Shown: positions 16,963 to 25,565 of the stretch, in pieces | Layout of the letters: every line of letters begins with the position of its first letter | How positions within the stretch are numbered: position 1 is the first letter of the stretch | Assembly (NCBI GenBank): GCA_934190685.1 | Contig: CAKPTK010000001.1 | Coordinates: 1-52,572, forward strand | Reading direction: 5' to 3' | Source: an uncultured Prevotella sp. | Lineage (GTDB): Bacteria > Bacteroidota > Bacteroidia > Bacteroidales > Bacteroidaceae | Length of the DNA stretch: 52,572 nucleotides | Made by a program: the position numbers and the translations under genes | The notes under the pieces: generated by a model | What the model was told of the DNA's origin: nothing | The model's database searches: none | The model's input: only the letters and a program-made list of their open reading frames with translations

Positions 16963-18473
16963 TCTTTACGTAATCTTGCGACAGGAATACCCAACTGTTC
17001 TCGGTATTTGGCAATGGTACGGCGCGCTATCGGGAAACCGCGTCGCTCCAACTCCGCCTTTAGAGCGTCGTCGCTCAAAGGTTTGTGCTTGTCTTCATGG
17101 GCTATCACTTCCTTGAGGGCCACCTTGATTTTCCGGGTAGAGAGTTCCTCTCCGTCTTCGGTAGTATAGGCTTCGCTGAAGAAATAGCGCAAGGGGAATG
17201 TGCCCCAACGGGTCTGTGCATATTTCACATTGCTCACACGAGAGATGGTGGATATGTCGAGACCAGTCTTGTCGGCGATGTCTTTCAGGGTCATCGGACG
17301 AAGGTCTGCCTCGTCACCGTCAAGGAAAAATTTGTGCTGCCAAGCAATAATCGCCTTCATGGTGACGTAGAGTGTATGGCGACGTTGCTTCACGGCATCG
17401 ATGAAACTCTGGGCCCGGTCCACTTTCTGCTTGGCATAGAGCAGGGCCTCCTTGGTCTCGCGGTTCATGCCGTTTTTGTTTTTCTTGTAGGTGTCGAGCA
17501 TGTCGACAAAAGAGGGCGACACATAGAGATCGGGGATTCTGCCTTTATTGATGCTGAAGCTGACCTGTCCGTCGTCGTCGGTGTCCACCACAAAGTCTGG
17601 GGTTATCTGTTGCATATTCCTGCCCACGGTCTCCCCCATCGACGCACCAGGTTTGGGATTCAGTTTGAGTATTTCTTTCTGGATGGCAGCCACCTCGTCG
17701 TCGGTGAGCGAGAGGTGCTGCTTGATTTTGTCCCAACGCTTTTTGATGAACTCGTCGTAACATTCGTCTATCACCCGATAGACCAGCATATTGATTTTGC
17801 TGCCCTTCTTGCGCTCCACTTGCAGCAGCAGACACTCCTTGAGGTCGCATGCCCCGATGCCGGCAGGGTCGAAGTCTTGCAACGTTTCAAGCATATCCTT
17901 GATTTCCGCTGCCGAAGCGTCAATATTTTGATAGATGGCCAGTTCGTCCTCGATGGTGTCAAGGGGCTTGCGCAGCAGACCATCCTCGTCGAGCGAGCCA
18001 ATGAGATATTCCAGAATGTCACGTTGTTTGTCAGTCAACTCCAACTCGCCCACCTGTTCGTTGAGTTTGTCGTAAAAAGAAGTGGAGTCTCCGTAGACTT
18101 GTTCTTCATAGTCTGCTGTCTGTTGGGATTTGCCGGCATGTTCATAGTCGGGAAGGGCGTCATCCTTGCCTATGGAGTCGAGCACGTTGTCCAACTCGTC
18201 TTTACGGTCTTCACGCTCGGCGTGCTCCTCATACGATTCTTCTGTACCGTCCGTTGTGTCCCGTGTTCCGTCGTCGTCATTATGATTGTCATTCATGGCG
18301 TCGTCGGGAGAGACACTCTCAATGGCAGGATTGTCATCGATTTCCATGTCCACCTTTTGTTCCAATTCCGCCAAAGGCATCTCCAACATTTTCACAACCA
18401 TCATCTGCTGTTGTGAAAGTTTCTGCAATTGCTGCAGTTTTTGGGTCTGAGTCTGGATGAGTTTTTGTGACAT
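16959..18473 (-). CDS. rpoN: RNA polymerase sigma-54 factor RpoN
   Basis: A 504-residue alternative sigma factor. Region I (residues 1-50) is the Gln/Leu-rich activator-response segment (MSQKLIQTQTQKL, LQKLSQQQMM). An acidic region II (about 55-125, many Asp/Glu) leads to the core-binding domain (TDKQRDILEYLIGSLDEDG, DLKECLLLQ) and the HTH (LKDIADKTGLDISTISRV). The RpoN box ARRTIAKYRE is at about 483-492. The start is the ATG at 18473; an in-frame extension upstream adds 24 non-conserved residues and overlaps the promoter. It leads a five-gene run with a PAP2-like protein, purE, ispG and an aldo/keto reductase. No sigma-54 activator gene is seen nearby. Confidence 0.97.
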   Translation of the reverse strand: MSQKLIQTQTQKLQQLQKLSQQQMMVVKMLEMPLAELEQKVDMEIDDNPAIESVSPDDAMNDNHNDDDGTRDTTDGTEESYEEHAEREDRKDELDNVLDSIGKDDALPDYEHAGKSQQTADYEEQVYGDSTSFYDKLNEQVGELELTDKQRDILEYLIGSLDEDGLLRKPLDTIEDELAIYQNIDASAAEIKDMLETLQDFDPAGIGACDLKECLLLQVERKKGSKINMLVYRVIDECYDEFIKKRWDKIKQHLSLTDDEVAAIQKEILKLNPKPGASMGETVGRNMQQITPDFVVDTDDDGQVSFSINKGRIPDLYVSPSFVDMLDTYKKNKNGMNRETKEALLYAKQKVDRAQSFIDAVKQRRHTLYVTMKAIIAWQHKFFLDGDEADLRPMTLKDIADKTGLDISTISRVSNVKYAQTRWGTFPLRYFFSEAYTTEDGEELSTRKIKVALKEVIAHEDKHKPLSDDALKAELERRGFPIARRTIAKYREQLGIPVARLRKE

Positions 18474-18501
18474 GGATATTTGTATGAATCGTTTTACCAT
18501 G

Positions 18502-18531
18502 CAAAAGTACATAAAAAAGAATAAACGCAAA
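18502..18531 (-). promoter_or_regulatory. Promoter of the rpoN operon
   Basis: On the minus strand TTTG (18528-18531), 18 bases, then TACTTTTG (18502-18509). The start codon lies about 29 bases after the -7 box. The sequence overlaps the part of the open frame upstream of the chosen rpoN start, which supports the shorter protein. Confidence 0.65.
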
Positions 18532-18574
18532 ATAAAAACGCGCACATTAACGTTACTTATAGAAACGATTCCTC

Positions 18575-20629
18575 ATGAACAAAAAAATAGTCTATATTTC
18601 TTTCACCGCCAAGTGGGTGTTTCTCTTGACATTTCTTCTGTCTTTCCCCACTCTGCAAGCGGCTCCCATAGGCTCATGGAAGGCTTATATGGCCTACCAT
18701 GAGGTGACGGAAATCGAAAAGGGTGGCCACACACTTTATGTGTTGGCTTCCAAGAGTCTTTATTGTTACAACACTCAGGACAACAGCATCCAGACCTTCG
18801 ACAAGGCCAACTCACTGAGCGACTGCGAGATTGAACACATAGCCTGGTGCCAGCCTGCCCATAGTCTGCTCATTCTCTATGCCAACAACAACATGGATAT
18901 CTTGAGCGAAAACGGCACCGTCACCAACGTGCCTGCCTATTACAATTTCACGACCAGCAGCGACAAAACAATCAACGATGTCTATGTCTACGGCTCCAAC
19001 GCTTATCTCGCCACAGGTTTCGGTATTGTGAATATCAACATGAAGGCGAAGGAAATCAGCAATACTTACAATCTGGGATTCAAGGTTGACTACTGCTATA
19101 TCAACGGAAACAACATCTTTGCCGCCTCGTCTACCCAGGGTCTCTATTCCGCACCGCTTTCCGCCAACCTGCTTGACAAGAACAACTGGAAACGGACAGG
19201 GGAATACACACCTCGGCAAAAGACCGTCGACCCGGAACTACTCGCCACCGTGAACGCTCTGAATCCCGGTGGACCGAAATACAATTTTTTTGAATACATG
19301 AAGTTTGTCGACGGCAAACTCTATACTTGCGGCGGTGGCTACAACACCATCGACGATTCCAACCGCCCCGGCATGGTACAAGTGTTGCAACCCTATGACG
19401 ACCAATGGCAAATCTACCAAGACCAGCTTGACACCATCACGGGAGTGAAATACATTTCCGTCAACTGTCTCGCCGTCGACCCCTTGGATTCCAAGCATGT
19501 GTTCGCCTCGGGCAAGAATGGACTCTATGAGTTTTACGACGGAAAATTCCTACACCATTTCAATGAGGACAATAGTCCGATTGTGTCGGTATATAGAGAC
19601 AACAACCATGACTATACGTTCGTCTTTTCTGTCATCTTCGACAATACTGGCAACCTTTGGCTCTACAACAGTTTCAACGACCGCGATGTGTCTCTGTTGG
19701 AATTTACCAAGGAACGGGAGTGGAAAAGTTTTCCACACAAGGAGATGCGTTGGGACGGAACCCATGTGGAAAAGGCGATCCGACAACCCATGTGGGACAG
19801 CCGGGGACTGCTGTGGACAGTGAACGAGGATTTCGAGAAACAATGCTTCAACTGCTACCAACCCAGCACGGATGCCGTGAAAGTCTATGACAAGTTTGTC
19901 AACGAGGATGGCGAGAACCTGACTTTCTCCGACGGCAACTATGGTTTCCACTGCATCGCCGAGGACAAAGAGGGCAACATTTGGGTGGGTTCGACGCTCG
20001 GTCCCCTGTATCTCTCTGCGGAAAACATCGCCTCGGGCAACGAGACCTTGACTCAAGTGAAGGTGCCGAGAAACGACGGCACCAACTATGCCGACTATCT
20101 ACTTGCCAACGTACAAATCATGTCCATGGCGGTGGACGGAGCCGGCCGCAAATGGTTTGGCACCAACGGCAACGGGGTCTACCTCATCAGTCAGGACAAC
20201 ATGACCCAGATTCACCATTTCCTCACTACCAACAGCGACCTCATCTCCAATGTCGTCAAGTCGATAGCCATCGACGAGAGAACGGGTGAGGTGTTCTTCG
20301 GCACCGACAAGGGACTGTGCTCCTATATGAGCGACGCCACTGCGACCAACGAGGAAATGACGAAGGACAATGTCTATGCCTATCCCAATCCTGTGCGCCC
20401 CGGCTATGAGGGCAACATCACCATCGTGGGACTGTCTTACAATGCTGACGTGAAGATTGCCACCACAAGCGGCACACTCGTGGAACAAGGCAAGAGCACG
20501 GGCGGCAGCTTTGTCTGGGACGGCCGTGACGGCAGCGGGAAAAAGGTAGCAAGCGGCATCTATATGGTGGAGACCGCCAAGAGTGACGGTTCGAAAGGAA
20601 CTGTCTGCAAAATAGCCATTGTCAGATGA
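18575..20629 (+). CDS. porZ: PorZ-like type IX secretion / anionic-LPS delivery protein
   Basis: A 684-residue exported protein resembling PorZ, the surface component of the type IX secretion attachment complex that in Porphyromonas delivers anionic LPS to the sortase PorU. The signal peptide ends near LQA (residues 28-30). The mature start APIGSWKAYMAYHEVTEIEK is typical of the PorZ N-terminal propeller, and two beta-propellers follow (blades with NLWLYNSF, GLLWTVNEDF, GNIWVGSTLGPL, GRKWFGTNGNGVYL). The C-terminal domain (about 600-684; YAYPNPVRPGYEGN, GSFVWDGRDGSGKKVASGIY) has the fold of T9SS sorting domains. It overlaps the next gene by four bases. Function is by analogy; no other T9SS gene lies in the window. 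Confidence 0.87.
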   Translation: MNKKIVYISFTAKWVFLLTFLLSFPTLQAAPIGSWKAYMAYHEVTEIEKGGHTLYVLASKSLYCYNTQDNSIQTFDKANSLSDCEIEHIAWCQPAHSLLILYANNNMDILSENGTVTNVPAYYNFTTSSDKTINDVYVYGSNAYLATGFGIVNINMKAKEISNTYNLGFKVDYCYINGNNIFAASSTQGLYSAPLSANLLDKNNWKRTGEYTPRQKTVDPELLATVNALNPGGPKYNFFEYMKFVDGKLYTCGGGYNTIDDSNRPGMVQVLQPYDDQWQIYQDQLDTITGVKYISVNCLAVDPLDSKHVFASGKNGLYEFYDGKFLHHFNEDNSPIVSVYRDNNHDYTFVFSVIFDNTGNLWLYNSFNDRDVSLLEFTKEREWKSFPHKEMRWDGTHVEKAIRQPMWDSRGLLWTVNEDFEKQCFNCYQPSTDAVKVYDKFVNEDGENLTFSDGNYGFHCIAEDKEGNIWVGSTLGPLYLSAENIASGNETLTQVKVPRNDGTNYADYLLANVQIMSMAVDGAGRKWFGTNGNGVYLISQDNMTQIHHFLTTNSDLISNVVKSIAIDERTGEVFFGTDKGLCSYMSDATATNEEMTKDNVYAYPNPVRPGYEGNITIVGLSYNADVKIATTSGTLVEQGKSTGGSFVWDGRDGSGKKVASGIYMVETAKSDGSKGTVCKIAIVR

Positions 20630-21888
20630 AAAAATGCCACATTCCTCTTTTGGTCATTGCGGCCTTCACCCTGCTTCAGCTGGCTGTGCTCGTTGTGTTC
20701 GGCTATACGCCTTATCCCGACAGTGACGGCTACTTGAACTTGGCCCGTGAATGTGTGACACAAGGGGAGCCTTATCCCACACACAGACAACTCGCCGAGT
20801 TGCCCTTCATCTGGAACATGGGCGCCATCAATGCCGTCTACTGCTCATTGCGACTCTTCGGCACAGCCTATCCGCTGCTTGTCGTGTATTCTGTCCTAAA
20901 AGGTGTGACGGCCTGGTTGGTCTATAAAACCGCTGAACGACTCGCCAACACCAAGACGGCACTGATTGCATTGACCATCTATGTACTTTACCTGCCCAAC
21001 TACGGCGAAGGTACCTCTTTTCACAGCGAGTTGCCTTTCACCTTTCTCTGCATGCTTGCTTTTTGGCTGATGGTCTGCAAACAGCGGTTTGTTTGGGGCG
21101 GCATCGTACTCGCCATTGCCAATTGGGTGCGCCCGTTTGCTTTGGTGTTCCTTGTTGCCATGCTGGTCTATCTTCTTCTCTTCCGTAAACAAAGGCTCCG
21201 TCATATCGTCCAATTATCAGCCAGCTATGCCGTGGCTGTCTGCTTCATCGGTGCGGGATGTTTCCTGCGAACCGGTCATTTTCTCTATCAGGCAAAAACG
21301 GGATGGATGGCATTGATGCAGTATCATTGGGATCATGACACCGACCAACAGTCAGACCGTCATCTCTTTGCTTGCGGAGACCCTACAAAAGTACCCGATG
21401 AATGTTTCAACTACCAGCAACGCGACTCGCTATGGCACCACAATTTCTTCAAATGGTTGCCAGACAACAAGGGGGAATATGCCCGACAAATTCCTTATAA
21501 GGTCATGAAGACCTACGTGTCTGACAACTGCAACCTTTGTGCTCTGATGAACAAGCAGCAGAAAGCCGCCCCCTATATGTATGCCCCCATCAGCATGGAG
21601 CGTCTAAGACTGGATTTTCCGCATTATCAAACCATTCAATGGCTGACGGTCTACAATCTTTTGTTCTATTATATTCTAATGTTACTGACGTTGTTGAGCA
21701 TTGGAAAAGTGATAAGAAACAAGCCTCTTTGGATTTTTGTCATTATCCCGCTTCTGGGTACAATATTCATCGCCTTGGTGGGTCACGGCGAAACACGCTT
21801 CCATCAACCCTTCATGCCCTTCCTGATCATACTTGCCGCCATTCGACTGACGACATGGTTGAGAATCAAGAAGGGACGGAGTTTTTGA
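20626..21888 (+). CDS. GT-C-like polytopic membrane protein, putative glycosyltransferase
   Basis: A 420-residue membrane protein with about ten predicted helices. The first periplasmic loop carries YPDSDGYLNLAR (Asp32 and Asp34), the position and style of the acidic motif of lipid-linked-sugar glycosyltransferases of the GT-C class (GT39/ArnT-like). HSELPF after helix 4 and GHGETRFHQPFMPFL near the C-terminus are also typical of such proteins. A soluble loop lies at about 225-340. These enzymes move a sugar from a polyprenyl carrier on the outer face of the inner membrane. The ATG overlaps the porZ stop (ATGA), so the two are coupled. The acceptor is unknown; the stop codon is part of the hairpin that begins the downstream repeat element. 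Confidence 0.75.
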   Translation: MKKCHIPLLVIAAFTLLQLAVLVVFGYTPYPDSDGYLNLARECVTQGEPYPTHRQLAELPFIWNMGAINAVYCSLRLFGTAYPLLVVYSVLKGVTAWLVYKTAERLANTKTALIALTIYVLYLPNYGEGTSFHSELPFTFLCMLAFWLMVCKQRFVWGGIVLAIANWVRPFALVFLVAMLVYLLLFRKQRLRHIVQLSASYAVAVCFIGAGCFLRTGHFLYQAKTGWMALMQYHWDHDTDQQSDRHLFACGDPTKVPDECFNYQQRDSLWHHNFFKWLPDNKGEYARQIPYKVMKTYVSDNCNLCALMNKQQKAAPYMYAPISMERLRLDFPHYQTIQWLTVYNLLFYYILMLLTLLSIGKVIRNKPLWIFVIIPLLGTIFIALVGHGETRFHQPFMPFLIILAAIRLTTWLRIKKGRSF

Positions 21889-21988
21889 AATTTCACCACG
21901 GTGAAAATTTCATTAGTCCGCCATTAACGGGTCGTTAGTGTGCCATTAACGACCCGTTAGTCGCACACTAACGACTCGCCAACCATAG
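21887..21988 (+). repeat. Intergenic repeat element, copy A: hairpin plus tandem 22-bp units
   Basis: The element begins with a hairpin (stem around TTTCACC-AC-GGTGAAA, 21891-21906, extendable outward to 21887 with one bulged A). It continues with units of 22-bp period starting at 21923, 21945 and 21967. Each unit reads A(T/C)TAACG, a few variable bases, then CGTTAGT or a relative, with a GC-rich end; a half unit precedes them (21911-21922). Perfect 13-bp arms TAACGGGTCGTTA (21925-21937) and TAACGACCCGTTA (21947-21959) can pair. Bases 21891-21952 are 60/62 identical to 45715-45776. No open frame is supported. Confidence 0.85.
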
Positions 21989-22106
21989 AGTCGGACTCAA
22001 TACCCTGATTTTTCTTTACATATCACATATGTTTTTCTTGTTCTATTGGAGATTCTGCATGCTTTCAACAGGTCAGGATTGAACCTATTGAAAAAAAATT
22101 TTTTCG

Positions 22107-22210
22107 GGAAAATCATACATCCTACACAAATCATTCCAAACTACCTGTATTTATGCGGACTCTTTGAAAAAATCATCATACACAAATCATACATGAATCA
22201 TACACAAACA
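22107..22210. repeat. 11-bp direct repeats (ATCATACACAA type)
   Basis: Three head-to-tail 11-bp units, ATCATACACAA / ATCATACATGA / ATCATACACAA, lie at 22175-22207. A related, less regular block (ATCATACATCC, then TACACAAATCAT) is at 22112-22134. The region is AT-rich and sits between the end of copy A of the 22-bp element and the stop of the HhH/beta-barrel gene. The remaining bases of 21989-22266 show an A8-T6 tract but no gene or clear promoter. Confidence 0.7.
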
Positions 22211-22266
22211 TAGGGTTACCTACACGATTTTGCAGCTAAAACGTGAAATATGCCTCTACTTTTGTT

Positions 22267-24264
22267 TCATATTTTCAGCTTCACTTGCAATTGCAGGTCG
22301 GTTATCGACGAATGGTTGATTTCATTCAGTCCACTTGAAATCTTTTTACGGTCGTTGTACTTTGTCGACGACAGTTTGGCGATAAAAAGCCAATGGGAGC
22401 CCAGCGCATAGCGAATGTTGAAGGCTCCATGCACACCCTTGCCATAGAACATGCCGTAGGAGAAGGTATAAAGCAATCCTGGCTCGTAAACATAGAGTCG
22501 GCTGGCATAGTCGTCGGTATGGAAGTAGCCAAGCGTGAGATTGAGTTTCAGATACTTGCCTGCCGTAATGCCCGAAATGTTGCTGACCATCCATCCGACG
22601 CTCTGCTGCTTGTAGCGTGACAAGGCGAAATCGGCTTGGGCGCGGGTGGAAAAAGAGGTGTTCGTATAGCTTGCCCACAGTCTGCCTCGATGGGTCATGT
22701 CATAGATGAGGGCGGTTTTCTTGGCATTGTCCTTTTGGCGCATCTTCAACTGATAGCGGGCGGTGACAGCAAAAGTACCTTGATGCCAGGAAGCCTGAAC
22801 CAATTGGTCGTAGGCATGTGACGAGGCTGACACTTGATAACGTTTCCAGGGGAAATAGGCCATGTCGGCATAGGCCATGAGGTCGAAAGCGGGACCAGGC
22901 TTGTAGCTGACACCCAGATAGACACCACTCTCGTTTTGCACCCTGCCACCACTGCTGAAACTATTGGCCAGCAGAGCTTGGTAGCGATAGGAATAAAAAC
23001 GTTGGAGGAGCATGGCGGTGAGCGAGGAGGTGAGCTGAATGCCCAACGTGTTGAGGGTGGCTACCGCCTGCTGATGGTCGAGGGCCGTCTCTCCTTTGAC
23101 TGTGAAACGATAGTGGGTATAGCTATAGTCAAGGCTGAGGTTGTAGAAATTGTTGCCCTGCGGATAGTATCGGCGGAAGGCTTGTGAGAGGTTGGGGTGC
23201 AAGTCGTGGTCAAACCGGGTATAGAGACCATTCAGTTCCAAACGCAAGGCACCGGCAGTATAGCCCAAGCGCATGCCGGACGTGAACTGTGAGGCATTGT
23301 TCTTGCGTTCCAGTTCGCTTTTTGTGCGGTGATAGCCCGTGGAGAGAATGGTGGCGATGGAGGGTGAATTGTTGTTGAGGGTGGCGTCAATGGGGCGATA
23401 GGACAGAAAAGCGGAAAGGTTGAGACGAGAGGAAAGGCTGACATCGGCGGCTATGCCTTGCTGATAGTTGTAGGACGAGAGGGAGGAATGGGTCTTGACG
23501 CCTGTTGTATTGCGCCCGAGAGTGGACAAAGAGATGAGCTTTCCAAGACTGAAATCATTGTTGACCACCAGTCCCAATCCCCAAGAGACACGGTATTTGC
23601 CCAGTGCCAACGTGCGGATGCGTCCCAGGTCTCTCACCATTATATAATAGGAATAATAGTCATAGCCCCATTGATTCTTGCCGGAAAAGAAAGGCTCACC
23701 GGCATCTTGCGACGCCACAAAACCCGCCTTCACATGGTCGCCATAGTGGAAATCGTATTTGAGATAGTGTTTGTATGGATAGCCCAAATAGCCTTTTTTG
23801 TCGCCTTTTCGCTCATAAAAGGGAATTTTGACCATGCCCGTGAACTGGTGCTTGCCGTATTTCAGAATGTTTTTGAGCGAAGGGAAACCAGGAGGGGGCG
23901 CTTCGCCCACATAGACAAAGCAGGAGAGCAGGCACCGACGGTAATAATCGAGCGAACGCAAACCCATCAGTTCGGATTTCGTCTCAAACCGTTTGTACAG
24001 ATAGCGGTAGTAGAGCAGTTCCTCTATCTGTATGCCGGAAAGAAAGGGCAACTGTTCCAGTTGTTCGCGGGTGACCGTGTTGAGGTCTAAGGGATGTTCC
24101 GCCAACTGGCACAGTTGCTCGTAGACTTCGTCTTTCGAGGGCAGGTCTTCTTCCTCATCATCGCTGATTAGCTCGTAAAGCGATTCCCATGATTGGTCGT
24201 TTTGCGCACACAATGTTTGTATGAACAAGAGGGTGAAGAATGCTGCGAGAAAGACTTTCTTCAT
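22267..24264 (-). CDS. Helix-hairpin-helix plus outer-membrane beta-barrel-like protein
   Basis: A 665-residue exported protein. The signal peptide ends TLCA (residue 20) and is followed by Gln21. After an acidic linker (SDDEEEDLPS) comes a ComEA-like helix-hairpin-helix segment (about 50-115; LDLNTVTREQLEQLPFLSG, LLYYRYLYKRFETKSEL). The remaining 520 residues are amphipathic beta-strands rich in Tyr, Ser and Gly, ending in a strand (LQLQVKLKI) like that of outer-membrane barrels. ComEA-like HhH domains bind DNA; whether this one does is unknown. The start is five bases after the stop of the phosphatase gene, so the two are co-transcribed. The family is common in Bacteroidota but without an assigned role. 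Confidence 0.8.
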   Translation of the reverse strand: MKKVFLAAFFTLLFIQTLCAQNDQSWESLYELISDDEEEDLPSKDEVYEQLCQLAEHPLDLNTVTREQLEQLPFLSGIQIEELLYYRYLYKRFETKSELMGLRSLDYYRRCLLSCFVYVGEAPPPGFPSLKNILKYGKHQFTGMVKIPFYERKGDKKGYLGYPYKHYLKYDFHYGDHVKAGFVASQDAGEPFFSGKNQWGYDYYSYYIMVRDLGRIRTLALGKYRVSWGLGLVVNNDFSLGKLISLSTLGRNTTGVKTHSSLSSYNYQQGIAADVSLSSRLNLSAFLSYRPIDATLNNNSPSIATILSTGYHRTKSELERKNNASQFTSGMRLGYTAGALRLELNGLYTRFDHDLHPNLSQAFRRYYPQGNNFYNLSLDYSYTHYRFTVKGETALDHQQAVATLNTLGIQLTSSLTAMLLQRFYSYRYQALLANSFSSGGRVQNESGVYLGVSYKPGPAFDLMAYADMAYFPWKRYQVSASSHAYDQLVQASWHQGTFAVTARYQLKMRQKDNAKKTALIYDMTHRGRLWASYTNTSFSTRAQADFALSRYKQQSVGWMVSNISGITAGKYLKLNLTLGYFHTDDYASRLYVYEPGLLYTFSYGMFYGKGVHGAFNIRYALGSHWLFIAKLSSTKYNDRKKISSGLNEINHSSITDLQLQVKLKI

Positions 24265-24269
24265 ATGAT

Positions 24270-25553
24270 TTATTCCTGATAATCAGCCAACTTCTTCAGA
24301 TAAAAGGCTTTGAAGTCACTCCAATGGTAATAGGGTGCCATGTCTGTCTTGATAGGCAGGGTCGCCTCGTCCTCATTGAGCAGCACCTTGAAGATAGGAT
24401 TTTTGTCGGTGGCAGACTTGCGGTAGAACACAAACTGGATGTTGCACGCCATGGGGAAAATCTTGTAGTCGCACCAGTCTTGCTTGTCCACATCGTCCAG
24501 GTTACTGATAGACTTGTCCAAGCCGTTCAAACCAAGCAGACAGGAGAGCGGCATCACCATGGTGTCGTGACCATAGCGGAGGGTTGCACCCGGATGTTCA
24601 AGGGCGATGCAACTGTCGGCCTCGCTGATAATCTTGCGCAGCAGATTGCGCTGGGAATAGGGTTGGGTGCCGCCATTGAGGGGAGACGGCCCGTAGTTGA
24701 TATACCACCAGGCATTGCGCACGCGCCAGTTCTCATAGATTTCGTCTTTGTTGAAAATGTCATAGAGCGACAGGGTGTGGCGCAACTCGGTGCTCTGCAC
24801 GTTGCTCGCCAACTTGAAAAGCTTCTGATAGAGCCAAGAGCAGTCGATGTTCTTCTCGGCATAGTCGGTGTCGTTGAACAGCTCGGCAATCACACGCTGG
24901 TGATGATCGTTGCGGGCGGCAAACTGCCAGTAGGCTTGGTTGGCCTTTGTAGGCATTTTCTTGGCATTGAGCACTTTGTCGTCCAAGTTCATGTAGTACA
25001 TATCATGGTAGCTTGCGTCGTGCGTGATGACCAGCTGTGGGTTCATCACGAGCAATTGCTGCAAGGCATTCTCCATCGAGAGGATGCAGCGGATTACCAC
25101 CGTACTCTTGGCTTCGACATGAGTCTTGCCCTTGAACACTTCGGGGAAACGCTCATACATGCGCTTGGCAATACCCTTGTGCTGTTCGGCTCCCCGCTGG
25201 GTGAGTTCACCGTCACGTCCCTTTGCCTCGGCGCAAATCAGCGCCAATTTCTGCAACACTTCCTTACCTTTGGCAGTCAACTTACCGTCACGGTCGGCCT
25301 TTTTCAGCGTGTTGTAGGGTTGGTCATAGTCGGAAGTGCCAATGAGGTAGCGCGATCCGTGGCGTCCATAGTGTGACAAATAGAAGGGTTTGTAGCCCTT
25401 GGGGGCTGGCGTCAGCGACTTCTGAGGACCCCGATAGGCTAGATAATTGCTGCCCGCCAAGGTGGGGTCGGCGTCTATTTCCGTTCTTGACACTTGTGCC
25501 AAGGCGCCCATAGACAGCAGGGCTGACACAAGAATGATAAGATATCTTTTCAT
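24270..25553 (-). CDS. Histidine-acid phosphatase family protein (phytase/MINPP-like), exported
   Basis: A 427-residue exported phosphatase of histidine phosphatase clade 2. The signal peptide runs to GALA (residue 19), followed by Gln20. The catalytic motif is SHYGRHGSRY (His65 of RHG as the phosphorylated residue), and the proton-donor motif HD appears in LRYGHDTMVMPL near residue 330. The family includes multiple inositol polyphosphate phosphatases and phytases, so phosphate release from phytate or sugar phosphates in the periplasm is plausible. The HhH/beta-barrel gene lies five bases downstream and a SpoU methyltransferase gene 12 bases upstream, all on one strand. Confidence 0.87.
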   Translation of the reverse strand: MKRYLIILVSALLSMGALAQVSRTEIDADPTLAGSNYLAYRGPQKSLTPAPKGYKPFYLSHYGRHGSRYLIGTSDYDQPYNTLKKADRDGKLTAKGKEVLQKLALICAEAKGRDGELTQRGAEQHKGIAKRMYERFPEVFKGKTHVEAKSTVVIRCILSMENALQQLLVMNPQLVITHDASYHDMYYMNLDDKVLNAKKMPTKANQAYWQFAARNDHHQRVIAELFNDTDYAEKNIDCSWLYQKLFKLASNVQSTELRHTLSLYDIFNKDEIYENWRVRNAWWYINYGPSPLNGGTQPYSQRNLLRKIISEADSCIALEHPGATLRYGHDTMVMPLSCLLGLNGLDKSISNLDDVDKQDWCDYKIFPMACNIQFVFYRKSATDKNPIFKVLLNEDEATLPIKTDMAPYYHWSDFKAFYLKKLADYQE

Positions 25554-25565
25554 TTTCTTTCTTGA

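Noticed and set aside
17085..18416. Long plus-strand open frame (443 codons) opposite rpoN
   Set aside because: It mirrors rpoN, shows no family motif, and rpoN is unmistakable.
21923..21988. 22-bp repeats read as a CRISPR array
   Set aside because: The repeats are directly adjacent with no spacers, and there are no cas genes.
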